Positions 1-12,955 of a DNA stretch of 64,000 nt are shown here, in pieces. The DNA lies in the NCBI GenBank assembly GCA_033026295.1, contig CM065173.1:10540517-10604516 (forward strand). The letters are read 5' to 3'. Numbering within the stretch: the first letter of the stretch is position 1; the number at the start of each line of letters is the position of its first letter. This stretch comes from Channa striata. Its lineage: Eukaryota; Chordata; Actinopteri; Anabantiformes; Channidae. The notes under the pieces were generated by a model. The model was not told the DNA's origin. It did no database searches and worked only from the letters and a program-made list of their open reading frames with translations. Made by a program: the position numbers and the translations under genes.

Positions 1-977
1 GGGAATCATGGCTGCTTCTCTAACAGGTTCACTCAACTTTACCGATGATATAACTCATGATGCTAAAAGAAGGAGGAATACAAATGTCTAAAGCAATCAT
101 TTTTCCAAAGATTTAAAGAGAAATGCATCGCAACTAATTGGAAGGTGCAACAAAAGGTGCAAAAAGAAAGTGATCCTGCCTCAACAAACTACTTAATAAG
201 AGGGAAAATGTGGAAGCTTTTAAACTGACCAAGTCAATAACCAGAGCTTAACCCGTTTCAACATGCATTTCACCTGCTGAGCAGGACTGAGAGGAGAAAG
301 TCCCCGAAGCAAACAGCAACTGATGGAGGCTGCACTAAAAGCCCGGAAAGGCCCGTCAGGCCTCCAATGACGTGACCTTTCAGTTAACGAGAGAGGGATT
401 ACCAGCAGGGATTTTTCTATTTCCAAATTCAGCAATATTTCTATCAAGTCAAGTCAGTTGTTTGCGGTTTTCATACACAGTGTTCAGTTCAAGGTGCCTT
501 ACATCGCCGTAAATGCAAATTAATCAATATTTTAAAATTCATGTGATTTCAAAATAACACTTTCAAAAGTAAAATTTGTTAGTTTGCATCACAGCCTTCA
601 TAGTCTGCACCACAATGACACCCTCTGTGTCCTTAGACCCCCCAAATCAGACTAGGGAAATCTGAGAAGATGGATGCTTTCTGTCCAGGTTGGACAAATA
701 GAATTTTTTTTCATAAAACAGGATTTTTATATATCTGTCATATCTTTAAAAATGTATTACCTTTGGATCAAATTTGTAGGATTCTCATTTTTGATGAATC
801 ACATTTTCAAAGTGATCTGAAGGTACCTTAGGATCAATTTACAAAGATTACGTTGAGAGAAGCCAAACTCAAAGAGGGCAGTAGAAAAACTGACACTTAC
901 ATTAATAATTAAAGCTGAATGAAAAAAGAATAAAAATGTCACTGGGTGAATATACATGCTACTATTAAATTTGTGCT
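1..977. other. Noncoding stretch, nothing recognised
   Basis: A+T-rich sequence with no recognisable exon, RNA gene or repeat. The open frames are short and their translations are not protein-like. Confidence 0.6.
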
Positions 978-1147
978 CTGCATTTAACACATCCCCCTGG
1001 GGGGAGCAGTGGGCAGCCACGGGCAGCACTGGGGGAGTCAGCGCTAAGTATCTTGCTCAAGAACACATGGTGCGCGGCCTGGGATTTGATCCTGGAAGCT
1101 TCCACATCTCAGCCTGATGTTCTTCCAAATGAGCCACCAGGCTGCTT
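978..1147. repeat. Dispersed teleost repeat fragment
   Basis: The stretch has the layout of a repeat common in teleost genomes: a part reading GGAGCAGTGGGCAGCCA, then a CTTGCTCAAGAACACATGG segment, then GGGATTTGATCCTGGAAGC and a final GAGCCACCAGGC. The usual form of the family has CTTGCTCAAGGGCAC and GGGATTCGAACC in these places, so this copy is diverged. A related fragment lies in the opposite orientation at 44516-44611. I recognise the pattern but do not assign it to a named class. Confidence 0.65.
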
Positions 1148-1845
1148 TTAATTAGGAGGGTCCACTGTCTTCACCTACTGTATGTAAGTACATCAGGCAT
1201 AAGTTTGTCTTGATCTTTACATGCGCCCGTCTCACTGAGTTTAAGTAGAAAAACTTGGAGGGATTCTGTTGAATTGCCAGGTGTTAGGTCGTAGTTATTA
1301 AGGTCAGAACACAGTGGAGTGCTTTACCTTTAAGCCCACGGAATCTGCAAATCAGCTCAAATGAATGTGCTCAGGTTACACAACCGTTCATTATAATATT
1401 GAAGCTGAAACCAGTGATGTGTTTTCCCATGAAGAATGCCATCAGAATAAATTCTGATTGCAGTGATTCACCCTCAAAATTAGTCATGTTTCTCTTCTTG
1501 CAAGGGACGTGCTTCCAGCAACAAAAGCATGTTTGTGCACTTTCATCTGGCCATCCCTTGCTAAAGTGGGATCGCCCACACATTCTCCTCTCCAGTGAAA
1601 AAGGATTTGATCACTGCTGCCAAGCGGAGTCAACACACTCGTGTGTATTCCAAGGAGTGGGAGAGGTCTGTGTGCAAGCGGAATCTGCTTGTGGTGGTTT
1701 TTTTGTGTCTTTCTTTTTATAATCAGACCTATGCAAATGTTAAACCTCTGCCTCATTCAAGCAGTGAGAACACAGTGAGACCATGTTATGATGTAATATG
1801 AGTTTCATTGACTTAGTGTCCTACACTTAACAGTGCAGAGATTTT
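1148..1845. other. Noncoding stretch, nothing recognised
   Basis: No supported feature. Overlapping open frames on both strands at 1371-1801 have mutually incompatible, cysteine- and histidine-rich translations that look like chance. Confidence 0.55.
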
Positions 1846-1922
1846 ACATTTACATTTACATTTAGTCATTTGGCAGACGCTTTTGTCCGAAGCGACTTAC
1901 AGAGTAATTTACAGAGTAATTT
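1846..1922 (+). repeat. Dispersed teleost repeat (ACATTT / GCAGACGCTTTT type)
   Basis: Three ACATTT units lead into TAGTCATTTGGCAGACGC and then CGAAGCGACTTACAG, a sequence found dispersed in very many teleost genomes. The end carries a short tandem duplication, ACAGAGTAATTT twice. This is one of the clearer signs that the host is a teleost. The parent element is not assigned. Confidence 0.75.
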
Positions 1923-4852
1923 GGTTTAAATTTAAACTTAACCTGAAATACATAATCTGCATTTATGTATTTATTGTAATTGAATTAATGTGAACATTCC
2001 ATGAAGAATTCCAAGAATTCCATGAGTACCCTGCAGTGTTTATGCTATTGTGGTCAGTTATTTTTGTAAGATTTAGTATCGTTGCTATTGTATCCGACTG
2101 GAAGACATTTAAACATGCAGCAATTTCGAAACACTAATGGACTTTTACAGTGTTGGACAGTGTCCGAACAAAACCTGTGAACTATTTAAGTAAAAAAATG
2201 TGTCTCTCTCTTTGGGCCATTTTAGATGAGCGAGTTCCGTGGCAGCCGTTAAGAATAACACCTTTCTCAACAGGCACCTCTGTATTTCTGTGTATTTAAA
2301 TAATTAAATGAAATAAAAATTATATTGAAAACATTTTTAAAAATGAAATATGTTTTTACACCTTAGCTGTGGGTTTTTACGCAGCACTCATGCTCCTCTT
2401 GTAACCGACTTTCCCTTTATATCATCTTGACAAAAGCACTAGTCATTTTCTTTTTGCTCTGTCCTGTGTCAACTCCAAGTGTCTGTTCCACTGTCAGGCA
2501 GCAGATAGAAGTCACCTTCACAGGAAGCTGCTTCCTGTTTGCATGACTTACTACTGTAGGACTAAGAACTGGATTTGGGTTTCGTGCTCGTGCTGTTTGA
2601 TGCTTCCATCAGCCTAAAACTACTAGTTGTTACAGAACTACCGATGTAGTTTTTTCCAGACTTTTCCTTTATTCCTTCCATCTACCACAAAACATGCAAT
2701 AATTACAACAGGGGCCCATCAGGTTTCTGTCCCGAGTGATGTGTCTGTCAGCCATATCTGCAATACGTCCCATAAGACTTGATACAAGCCTACACAGCAA
2801 CCCACCATCTATTCTATCTGGCTGCCTTTTTTTATCCTTTCATCATATTAATCTACTGTATTTGTCAGTCATGTTTCTGAAGGAGTTGTGCAAATACACA
2901 TACAGTAGCTTAAAAATTCTCCTTCTTCTGTCTTCTTATCTTTTGTGTTTCTCATTGTCCCTCTCAGTCTGTGCACACGTGCATGCAAGATTAAGCTTGC
3001 AGTATGATCCCATACTACACTGAGCCAGAGGTCCACGGAGCATCTGGGGCAGCATGTATACAGCAATTGTAAATAGACAGATTTAATCTGTTGCCCGTTG
3101 GAAATTAATAGCAACCAGTGCAGTTAACCAAATCTAATTGTCATTTAGTTAATTACGACTGCGTCTCCAACAACGGGGCATAACGCCGACGAAACCACCC
3201 CCCATCTCTAGCGCGGGGCTGCAGTAGCTTCAGTGTGTGACACCGTACGGTGGCAAGTCAGGGTGAAAGTTTAAGCTCTAAGACAAAGTGGAGAGTCAGT
3301 GAAGTGTGTTACTCCACCGTTATCTGCCCAGCGAAAGAGATGCACGTTCCCGCTGTAATGGAAATTATGTGTCATAATGAATCTTTGCTGCCTCATTTTT
3401 TTTTACTGGTATCAAATGTTAAAGGTTATTTTACAGAGCCCAGTAACATCTGTGTTTTAAATTAGTTTTTAACATGCTGATGCATTAGTGATTTTGCTTG
3501 GATTGATTTGCAGTTTTGTATGACAAGTCTATATCATCATATTGTATATGATGGAATGGAAAATTAGTTTACCTACGTGCAACTCCATCACTTTTAAAAT
3601 CGTCCTCTTCTTTTACTTTAGGTGATGTGTGTTCCTGAAAATGCTACAGACTTCATTAAACCAAAATTAATGAGTTATGTTTAGTGCGTTTCTGCATAAT
3701 GGGCTGTGATACTATAAGCAGGTTGTTTACAGTAGGTAAATAGGTTGTTTACTTCGCTTTAACAGAATATGCTCCATAACATAACATAACATAATTCTTT
3801 GTAGATGCTAAGGGATCAATTAGCAAAGAAATGCTGCCACAGTCTTGATGAAATGGATTGCCATTTGCAGCAGTCATTATGCCTTTGGTATTCTTAGTTA
3901 GAGATTCTCCTTATTTTTATAGCACCGTAATATGTTTATTCTTCCGTGCTTCTTCAAATGAGTCATTAGGAAGAAACCCATGGGACGACTATCAGGACTT
4001 TGCTTGACATTGTTGTGCAGCAGTGACAAGTGTTCACCTCCAGTGCCAACATCAAATAATTGCAACTTAATTTGATTGGACTAATGGTGATAAATAACTG
4101 TAGCTTGTCTCACCACAATGTTCAGTCATTAGGATGATTAGGGATTGTAGACATTATTGCTTCTGAAAATGTGCAAAAAATTTGGGCTGTTTATGTAGTC
4201 ATAAAGTTGTTAAAGAAAGAAAGGAAGTGAAACTGCAAAGGGGCTTTAAGTCTCGGGCCTTGTGTGGGGCCGCGAGGTCGAATGCGGCTCGTCTGATGTG
4301 CTTTCTTAATTACCCCTATTGAATTCATTATTTATTTGCTCTGTTGAACCTGCTTAACCTTGCTGCCCTTCAGTAAAAAATGATTTAGGAGGCAATAGGG
4401 AGTCAGCAGAGACCTCTGCCTGTGGGAGGACGTCCAAGTTCACCTCTTTGAAAAGTCATCAAGAGGAATTAATCACATTTTCAGACATGAACTAGAAGAT
4501 ATAAATTGTATTATCAGCATGATTACCATTTTTCAGAGGTCACTCAATAGACAGAATAACAAAGTAAACAGTAGTCAACCGTTTTCTTTTTACTGCTTCA
4601 CATTTCCAGTTTTTCTCTAATCTACAAAATGCCTGACAGTCATGTCATCATGTCCCTGTTGAGGTCCTGCCTTGACATTTCTGTCATGCAATATGCTGGT
4701 ACATGTCAAAACACCTCTTCACACAATTCATACATGGACCACAGGCTGCATGGTTTTGAGAAAATCCCACGATGGATGAAAAATTCATTCTTCCAACATT
4801 AAAATACTCTAGTCATTAGTTCAAGATATCTAATACCCGATTGGAATGACCA
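1923..4852. other. Noncoding stretch, mostly unique A+T-rich DNA
   Basis: No exon or RNA gene is recognised. It includes a short (ATAAC)n tract at 3776-3794 and a block at 4298-4360 with a TTAATTACC site and TTATTTATTTGC. A regulatory role for that block is only a guess. Confidence 0.5.
3776..3794. repeat. Short (ATAAC)n microsatellite
   Basis: About four head-to-tail units of ATAAC are visible. Confidence 0.8.
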
Positions 4853-5075
4853 ATGTATAGTGGTCAGCCACAACTTTAATTTCACCTGTTGGTTTTTTAA
4901 TGTTGTGCTGGACAGGTGTCAGCATGGGAAAATGTATTGGTGGCAATGATCGACAGGTGTGTTCTGACACCCGTCGATCACACGGCTTAATGTGTGTGGA
5001 GTTGCATAGCTGCAGACTGCCCGGGCTGACCCCCTGTCCACCATAATGTTAAAAACACCTGGTGGATTGAATGTC
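4853..5075. mobile_element. Palindromic Tc1-like transposon remnant
   Basis: The two halves are imperfect reverse complements meeting near 4963. The right half contains GTTGCATAGCTGCAGACTGC followed by GGGCTGACCCCCTGTCCACC, which matches the recalled pattern of a Tc1-like transposase coding segment in teleosts, read on the plus strand. The left half carries the same segment on the minus strand, shorter and more decayed (CTGGACAGGTGTCAGCATGG). Each arm ends in sequence like TTAATGTTGTG or CATAATGTTAAAAACACC, which resembles the ends of the same family. Stops and substitutions are frequent, so no protein is made. The family call rests on memory and needs a library search. The palindrome itself is read directly. 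Confidence 0.6.
4947..4980. repeat. Hairpin at the centre of the Tc1-like palindrome
   Basis: Left arm 4947-4960 and right arm 4967-4980 form a 14-position stem with one mismatch around a six-base loop (GTTCTG). It is the junction of the two oppositely oriented transposase fragments. Confidence 0.85.
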
Positions 5076-8000
5076 GGTGGGTCATTTGAGTCGTACTCTG
5101 CACAGGGCTTAGAGAGAAGTGTAATTTCCAAGTCCATGACATTTTTGGTGCAAGCTTTGTGAAATATTTCATTATTTCCATTATTGTATCCCTAACAGTT
5201 TGTGTAAAGTGCTTGTAAAGTGTGAAAACTCAAACCCGTTTCTCAGAAATGATTCCACATGAATTGCACCTAAGTTTCATGTTCGTCTTGAAGCAGGCGA
5301 TGTGGTAGCTGGAGTCTGTTCTGTTTTCTGTTCTCTGTAGGAACCAACTCAAGTGCTATTGTTGTGCTTCCAAAAGCCGCAGGACATGTGTAAAGTTACA
5401 CTTTTGTGTGCCAGTTTTTGCGCAGCTTGTTGCCACTTTACATCTTCATACCTCTGATGCTAGTTCCTCCTTGTGTATCAGGTTTCCATCAAAAATAACT
5501 GATATCCCACTGCTACTTGTGTCTTTGTAGCTTCAGGTCTGCGCTCACCATATCTGCCAAAAAAAAAAGTTGCCAAGATTGTTGTCAGGTTCTTAATGAC
5601 AAAGTCAAAGGATCCATTTCAAGAACTTGGTTATCGCAGATGTTTAAATTTTTTACTAATATTTGTCAGTCTCTCGGATTTAGTCACCCTTTCCTGAGCT
5701 ATTGTCTCTTAAAATATGTGCATACTCATGATTGCATGAAAATATTTTTCCGTCAGTCTTGCAGTGCCTCAATATCAGAGAAAGTTCTTCCCTAATTATG
5801 CCAGGTGGGAATTTTAGCAAAGATAATGCTCCAAACCAGTATGTCACCCAAACTAGTGATTGTAGAGTGACTTTGAGTTGCCAGAAGAGGGAAAAAATGT
5901 GCAAGTGCATCGAAATGAGTTATAAACCCTGAATATAGAACACCTATCAGCTCCGCTCCATTGGGCAAATGTGTCTGTTTACTCCAAGTCCTTGAAGGGC
6001 TGTGTTGTTGAGTTTGCCAGCTACTGGAACACATCTCATGATCACATTTGCCTTCCGTTGCCATGGTGTTGCAGGCAGAACTTGCTAGATAGTAATGATC
6101 ATTTCTGCACACCTTTAGCATCCAACTCAGTCTTGGAAAAATGCATCAAGACAGAGAGAGAGAAGCAGCAAGCACCAATTTGTGTGTCTGTCTATCTCAG
6201 GGATTGAAGGAGGCATAGCCCAGCAGTTTTATGATCTCGTGAAAAGAGGACAAAAAGAAAATCACAATTTGCTAGATGTCCATACCCAGAGGCTTGGCAT
6301 AGTGGCATTATTTATTTATTGTGTTGGTCCTTCTACTTCATAGATGCTTTGTGAATGATTCATGAGTTAATTCATACAGTAAATAACAAAGGTGAAACAG
6401 TCTCTCCATACATCAGCAGCTTAGACAAATATTGCATAACCCCTGTTGCTAACCTCTGCATGGTATATTGCTCATAAAGAATTAACGAAGCATTTGGACA
6501 GACCTCCATTGAACTTTAACAGCCAAAGTTTTTTGAAAGTTGTCATCTAATTTAGAGGCAGAATTGCACATTTTTTTCTTCTGTTTACATCACACATTTG
6601 AACCGGAATTATCACGAAGACATAACTTAAAACAACTATACTTTAAATTGCATGGCAAGGACTTTAAAGAGCTTCAGTCTGCACTTGTTATTAGTACCGA
6701 CTGTGATTGTGTAGCAAATCAGTGAGGTTTGCAGTGAAAGGCGAAAAAATGTATTCAGATCAAACTGAATTATGTAGTAGCCCTGGAAAATTGGGGTCAG
6801 CGATGGATCCCTTTGATTTTTTTTTTCTTTCCAGCAGCTGCGTGTCCATATAACTGAGGGCTGATTTGAAACCCAAATTCAGTGAAAGTAGTGCAGCACA
6901 ACATCATGGTCACTCGAGGGGAAAGAAAACAACTGAATCACACTGTTGAGTAGAATTTCATCTTGTCATGTTTACAGTGTTCAAGACCAGAAGTTGTGCA
7001 GGTGTGTAGTTGGTTAAAGTAATGAATATTAATATGATTAGTGTCCCTCAGTCATTATTTACCATTCGACAGTATCCTGAAAGTTAGGACTCATCACATA
7101 GATTGCTGCCAGTTATGTTCATAATAAAACTATTTCCTCGAGTACTATTTTATTTGAACAAGCATGTAGGTCATTTCCCGCTGAAGCAGGTTCAACAGCC
7201 TTCCAGCAGAAACATCTGGATTCATCGGTGATTAGACTGTTACTGGAGCCGATATAAATCTCTAGTTGACATTAAAGTATTCTGCTTTTAGCCCGACACT
7301 GGAAATATCTTAAATCAAAATATCATATTTTGTTAAAAAAAATGTTTTAGCCAGCTGTTAGATGAGATGATAAATGATCCTTTTCACATTACCTTTTTGG
7401 AAATGCATGGATATTATTATGTCAGTTATTACAGTAGCAGTAGGTGGGAATTTGATCTTTGTATTAATGTAGGATAACACAGTGTGCATTTGTTAAGTGA
7501 TAAAACGTGTAATTGTTTATCTGCCATTTCCAAAGTCACCCTGATAATCATGGATCTGGAGACCTGTAATTGAGCTAAAACCACTTTGGAGTATTTCGTT
7601 TCAGAAAGGGCAGGTTTTTCCCTCCTGGCAATCTGTAGAAAAGACCTGATATGGTGCCACGCAGGAGGTCTGGAACAACTGGGGCTGCTGACCTCACCTC
7701 AAAGAAAAACAAGTGGTGAGCACATGTGTGACTGCTGTTTTTTGGGTCCCAGTGTGTGAAAGAACATCATTACCGACAGTCATCTGCATTGTTTTTCCCA
7801 AATAAGCAGGATATCCTGGATGAATGAATAACAACTTCAGCGCCCGCCCATACCTCACAGTCAGACCTGTTTTATAAAAGGAGACCATAATGGTTTCCAG
7901 ATCCACATCCAATTAACTGGGAGGCATCGTGTCACTATTCATTTATAATCATTATGTATATTTGCATGAGTAATGAGAGAGAAATACAACAGGTGAAGCA

Positions 8001-9910
8001 GTCGCTCACTGTTGTGGATGATAAAGTTGCAGATCAACATCTCTGATTACAAACTATTAAATGGCAATAGAGGCGGTTTGCAGTCAATTGCGTTCTTCAT
8101 TACAACGGGGCAGCAATTCCTGCTGTGGGCATAGAGGGTCCAGAACTACTCCGGCTCCTAAATCAAAAGTGATGACATATTGCATCGATGAACATTATCA
8201 AAAGTTGCATATATAATGTGCATTACCTCAAGTACAAATAAGCAGTATGTTTTAGTTAAACATGGAATTATTTCACGATCTCGCCTCTCTGTTTTCCTGT
8301 TTGCTACCATATTCTTTATTCATGCCGCATGGCTATTGAGAAAGCCACAGTAGAGCACTTTAATAAGCAATGTTATTTGAAATCAGGAGGAAGCCTCAAG
8401 ACACGACCGAAAAACAAGATTAGTCGAAGGAAAGGTGTGTGTTTGAGAAAGAGGGAAACTGTGGACAGAGGTTTTACTCATTCTGTTCACACAGCAAGGC
8501 AAACAGTTATAACCTTAAAAAACTATTTTTGTTCTATATTTGCTTATTTAAAACATCTTTATTTTTAAAAACAGTCACTGAGTAAGAATGAAGTATTAAT
8601 GAGCTGATTATAATGATTTGCACTGTCGTAGTGATTATAAAAAAACACAAAAACAAAAGCGCTCTGTCATAATCAGCTGGCTGACAGATTAGTCTTTGCT
8701 GATGGTGGAGAACCAAACACATTTCAAATGTCCAAACAAATTAATGATAAGGCTGAAAATATATTCTTTCAGACATAAATACTGTACTGTACAACATGAT
8801 CTAGATCTTTTATTTGCTGCTTTACCTTGAAGGAAAAGGCGAGCGGGAGCCACGCCACGCATTCATTGTGGATCAGGCACTTTCGAAGTTCTGCTACTCT
8901 ACAACTTGTGATCGTGTAGGACTCAATAAGCTCAGGGTTGAATTACTCAAGAGGTCGACCGTGTTAGAGAAAACTTGTACTTATGGGACTGTAAGTTGTT
9001 GCTGTTCTTTAAATAGAAACAACCATTAAAGACCATATGCTTCTCTGTTTTGCTGGTCTCAGAGCTCTGATGCCATTCTTCAGCCAACGTTTACCCTGTT
9101 CCAGCCGCTAAATGGATCCCTTTATGTTAATTCAGGTGAAAATATGTAAAGTTTGCTGCCCAATTTCAACAGCTCTGGGTCCAGATGTTAAAGCCCAGAT
9201 GCACTGGCGTATGCTTTTGCAGCAGGCGCCCCGCAACCGATTCAAAGGCGTTTTTACGAACCGCACCAGCTCTACCAAGACATGTGCGAATGTGTATGCA
9301 TCTTTGTTTGCCTCACACAATAGCTACTGTGATGGCAAAACCATGAAACACTGCCAAAGCATGTGTGTGTTATCCCAGATATGATACCATCATTAAATAT
9401 TTATTCAAATCTCTGCTGAGAAAAGCCAGCTGTTGTGCTGCCCTATTTAACTGCACTTCTGGTTGCTTTTGGATCCTAAAAGCAAGAACTTTTCTGTCCT
9501 AGGGGTCTTGGATACTTCCCCTGCTGGCTGGCACGAGAGATAACTCAATAACCTGTATGTGTCAGATATGTATGATTAATTATGCATGAACAGCAGGTAT
9601 ACATGGCTGTCTGCTTAGCAGAACCACGTCCTGGCTGGAATGTCACAGGTGCCGTCCGAAATATTGGCATCTCTTTTTAAACGCCCTTGACCAAAAAGAT
9701 TGAAACACAACCAGCTCCAGGTGTTCCACTTCTGAGGGACTGTGTGCTCCGGCTCATCTCGTTAAATTCATATATTTGCATTTTGTAAGGTAGAAAGAAT
9801 TTGGAATTTGTATTATCTTGTTTGTGGTACATGTCATGATTGAAGTCAATTATATGGCATCATAATATACAAGAGATAAAAGTAGTTTCCTTTAGGACAG
9901 ACTGTACTAA
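5076..9910. other. Noncoding stretch, nothing recognised
   Basis: Unique-looking A+T-rich DNA. Overlapping frames on both strands near 5.7-6.2 kb and the 90-codon frame at 9112-9384 have no recognisable domain. No clear repeat, RNA gene or splice-bounded exon is seen. Confidence 0.5.
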
Positions 9911-9936
9911 ATATATATATATATATATATATATAT
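9911..9936. repeat. (AT)n microsatellite
   Basis: Thirteen uninterrupted AT units are visible. Confidence 0.95.
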
Positions 9937-11178
9937 GCACGCTCTGGGCTTAAAGTGAACTTGCTAAAGATATAGTTATGACCACTAGCATACAGAAGCT
10001 TGCTTTCAGCAGTGGTATGTGAAATGTCAAAGTGATGGGTGAAAAGGAGGAGAGATTTTAAATGGGTGAATGAATGTATGAATAGTCAGTGTGTCCTGTT
10101 CATTCAAGTATTATGTATGCATGTGTCATGAATTGCGCATAATATATTATGCAGAATGTGTCCCAGTCTCCTTTCCATGCACTTCTTAAGGTCAGTGGTC
10201 CAACAAAGACGTCTTTGTCAAACGCTTTCCTGTTTCACACAGTAATAAGACGTTTGATAAGGCTGCATTTCATCTGATGTGTTCAGATGACTTTGTCTTC
10301 GTGCTTACATTTGAATTGTTAATATACAGTATATGCAGTTTTTCACGACCTTTAGACACATACTATCCTCACACGGGAAGCACTATGACGTGTTCTGTCG
10401 TCTTCTAATGCCAATTCAATATGTTCCATTTAACATTTGACTCAGTCAGACATTAGACAAGTGTGATCTTGGAAAGGTCAAGTTACTGCCACACGTCCCT
10501 ACATGTTAGTAGGGATGGAAAACAATTAGCTTGGTTTGCCATAAAGCCAAAACATAGTATTTCTGAGGGGCTTGACAGTTTATAAGTAAATTACAAAAGG
10601 GAAAAAATGAAGATGTGGAGAAAATCAGCAGACTTTAGTTGGGTCCTATAAGGGCTTTTTGTACCAATGTTCCCAAATTAATTCCAGGATCCAGTATTGC
10701 TTTTAAGATGCAGTATTTTGTCATGGAAGCCCATGGATCTCTGGTGACATAACGAGAACACTTTTACAATGTCAGCGATTTAAGTACATCCTCATCAGTG
10801 ACAAATTAAGTGTTACTTTGCACATTAACATTGAAATGAGCCTGATGGATTGATGAGCACGTCGCCGTGTGCCCCGCGTAAGTGTCTGCCTTCCAACTTA
10901 CCATCTGGCGGGAAAATGAAATGAACGATAACAGACATGTGAGCATTTATTTTGCGGCGGGATAAAACGGGAAAGAAGTCTTCACAGAAGAGTCCTCAGA
11001 GATGTATGTGGTTCATGTGGCATGTGGAGAGAAAGGGGTTAGAGAGAAACAAGGAGGAAACAAGGAAGCTGTGGGGGTATTTATATCCCGCTGAACAAAT
11101 GCCAGCTGTGAACTAGATGAAAACCATACAGTATATTTAAATTATAAGTGAGGAGGAGGATTTATCTATGGGGACGTG

Positions 11179-11193
11179 TTTTTTTTTTTTTTT
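11179..11193. repeat. Poly(T) tract
   Basis: Fifteen consecutive T residues. There is no adjacent retroelement sequence that would make it a reverse-oriented poly(A) tail. Confidence 0.9.
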
Positions 11194-12452
11194 AAACACA
11201 GGATTTCATGAGGAGGTTGAAAGTGCGAGTGTACGTAGTTTGTGTGATTTATCTCAACATTGACGCCACCGTTTTTTGTATGGTGAGCAATCGATGGGAG
11301 GGGATGGGAGAGGCAGTCTCGTCTCGGGTACCCTTGTCTCCCTGCTTTCTTCCACACCGTCAGAGGCTACAGTAGCTTGGAGCCCCCGGAGCTACATCCA
11401 GGGGGTCAGACACACAGAGCTGGGAGGGAGGGCTGCTAATCTTAGCCATGCAGGCTCTGGTTGTACACAGCGCGGAGAGGGGGCTATTTCCAAGACACAA
11501 AGAGGCAAAGAACGAACAACATGGAGGACAACAGCTACCTTTTGTTGTTTTTTCTTCCTTCTTCATATTTATTAGCAAGTGAACACTGCTCTGCATGTAA
11601 ATGGCATCTACAAATGAGTAAATTAGTGACTTATTCATCTGTGGTCATTTGAAATAATTCCATGGTATGTCTGTAAATTAAAGAGAAGTAGTGCCACAAA
11701 AAAAGAAAAAAATAATACATTGCCACTTTTATAATGATCCATTGGAATGCACAAGAGTGACACAGTGATGCAGCATCATTTTCTATTGTTAGTATCTTAT
11801 TACTTTTAAGGATCAATATTGGAAGCTTAGATTTGAAATTATTTTATTTACATTTTCAGGTATTGATTTTAAGTATCACTTGCAGTTTTCTGATGTCACC
11901 TGCATGATAGTGCATCACAAGTGAGTGCTCCACTGCAATTGGGAGAAACAAGAAATAGTTATACTCCAGACAAAAATCTCAATAATAGATACTCTACAGA
12001 CATCTAATAATAGATGTGTAAAGACACATTCATCTATCCACAAGAATAACGATGAAGAACTGCTTCAGAATGTAACAAGGAAACGAGGAAAGGTTTATTT
12101 TAATTCCAACAAAGGAATGGAGGACTTTAAGAGTGATCAGCAGCAGAGGTGAAAATCAATAAGACAGCAACGTGAATCAGGAGGAAATGGAAGAATAAGA
12201 ACATAAAATGTCCCTCTCTGCCCTTTTTTTTTCACTTTGGAGAAACTACGCTCAATATTCATGCCCATAAGCCGATAGATTGAGCTGAATCTGAACTGAC
12301 ATTATTTCAGTTGTAAATTTTTGGAAACAATTTTCTCACCCCTTGATTTTTAGTTCCCCGATTTCCATAAGGTTGTACAGATCTCATTCATTTGTATTAG
12401 GTTTCCCTCAGTAGTCCCTTAATTTTATGTAGCAATTTGCGACATGTAATTT

Positions 12453-12476
12453 AATATTAATGTAAACATTAATATT
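12453..12476. repeat. A+T-rich perfect inverted repeat
   Basis: AATATTAATG at 12453-12462 and CATTAATATT at 12467-12476 are perfect reverse complements around a TAAA loop. Such palindromes arise easily in A+T-rich DNA. Confidence 0.8.
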
Positions 12477-12834
12477 CCTCGTAGTGGGGCACCAGGTTCT
12501 ATAAGCCGAATGTTAGTTCATTAGGGACCTTCTATGGTCCAATAATCTGGTTGAAACAAAAGAGACCAAGTTAAGGAAACAATAGGACATGACTTTGACA
12601 AACCCAAATCAGTCTTTTTGTCATGAGTTCTTTTCCATTTTAGAGACCTCTGGCCGTGTCTCTGAAGAGATCACAAACACAGAACCAGCTCTTTTTAATT
12701 GCTTAATAATCTATATCTACAGAATCTATCAATATATGTGTATATGCATCAATAAATCGACAATAAAACATGAAACCAGACACCAGACTTTGTAGAAATA
12801 AGAGAAACTTGGTCTTGCCTTTAACTGACGCAGG

Positions 12835-12955
12835 ATGATCTGCTGCTAGATTAGGCTGCGAGTTGGTACCGGTCTGCCGATCAGGGGGACCGCCTCGGTT
12901 CTGTTAGCATGCGAGCTACCAGAGTGAGGATTCGCCCCCCACTCGAGGCCTAGTT
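12835..12955. other. Local G+C-rich patch of unknown origin
   Basis: About 120 bases are visibly richer in G+C than both flanks, with GGGGGACCGCC and GGATTCGCCCCCC. GGATTCG loosely recalls a tRNA-type B box, but no A box or tRNA fold is evident. It may be a diverged repeat fragment. Confidence 0.35.

Larger units (their letters stand above)
9937..12834. other. Noncoding stretch with a T tract and a G+C-richer patch
   Basis: It contains a 15-T run at 11179-11193 and a G+C-richer patch at about 11280-11530. Open frames overlap that patch on both strands without a recognisable product. A small A+T palindrome lies at 12453-12476. Confidence 0.5.
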
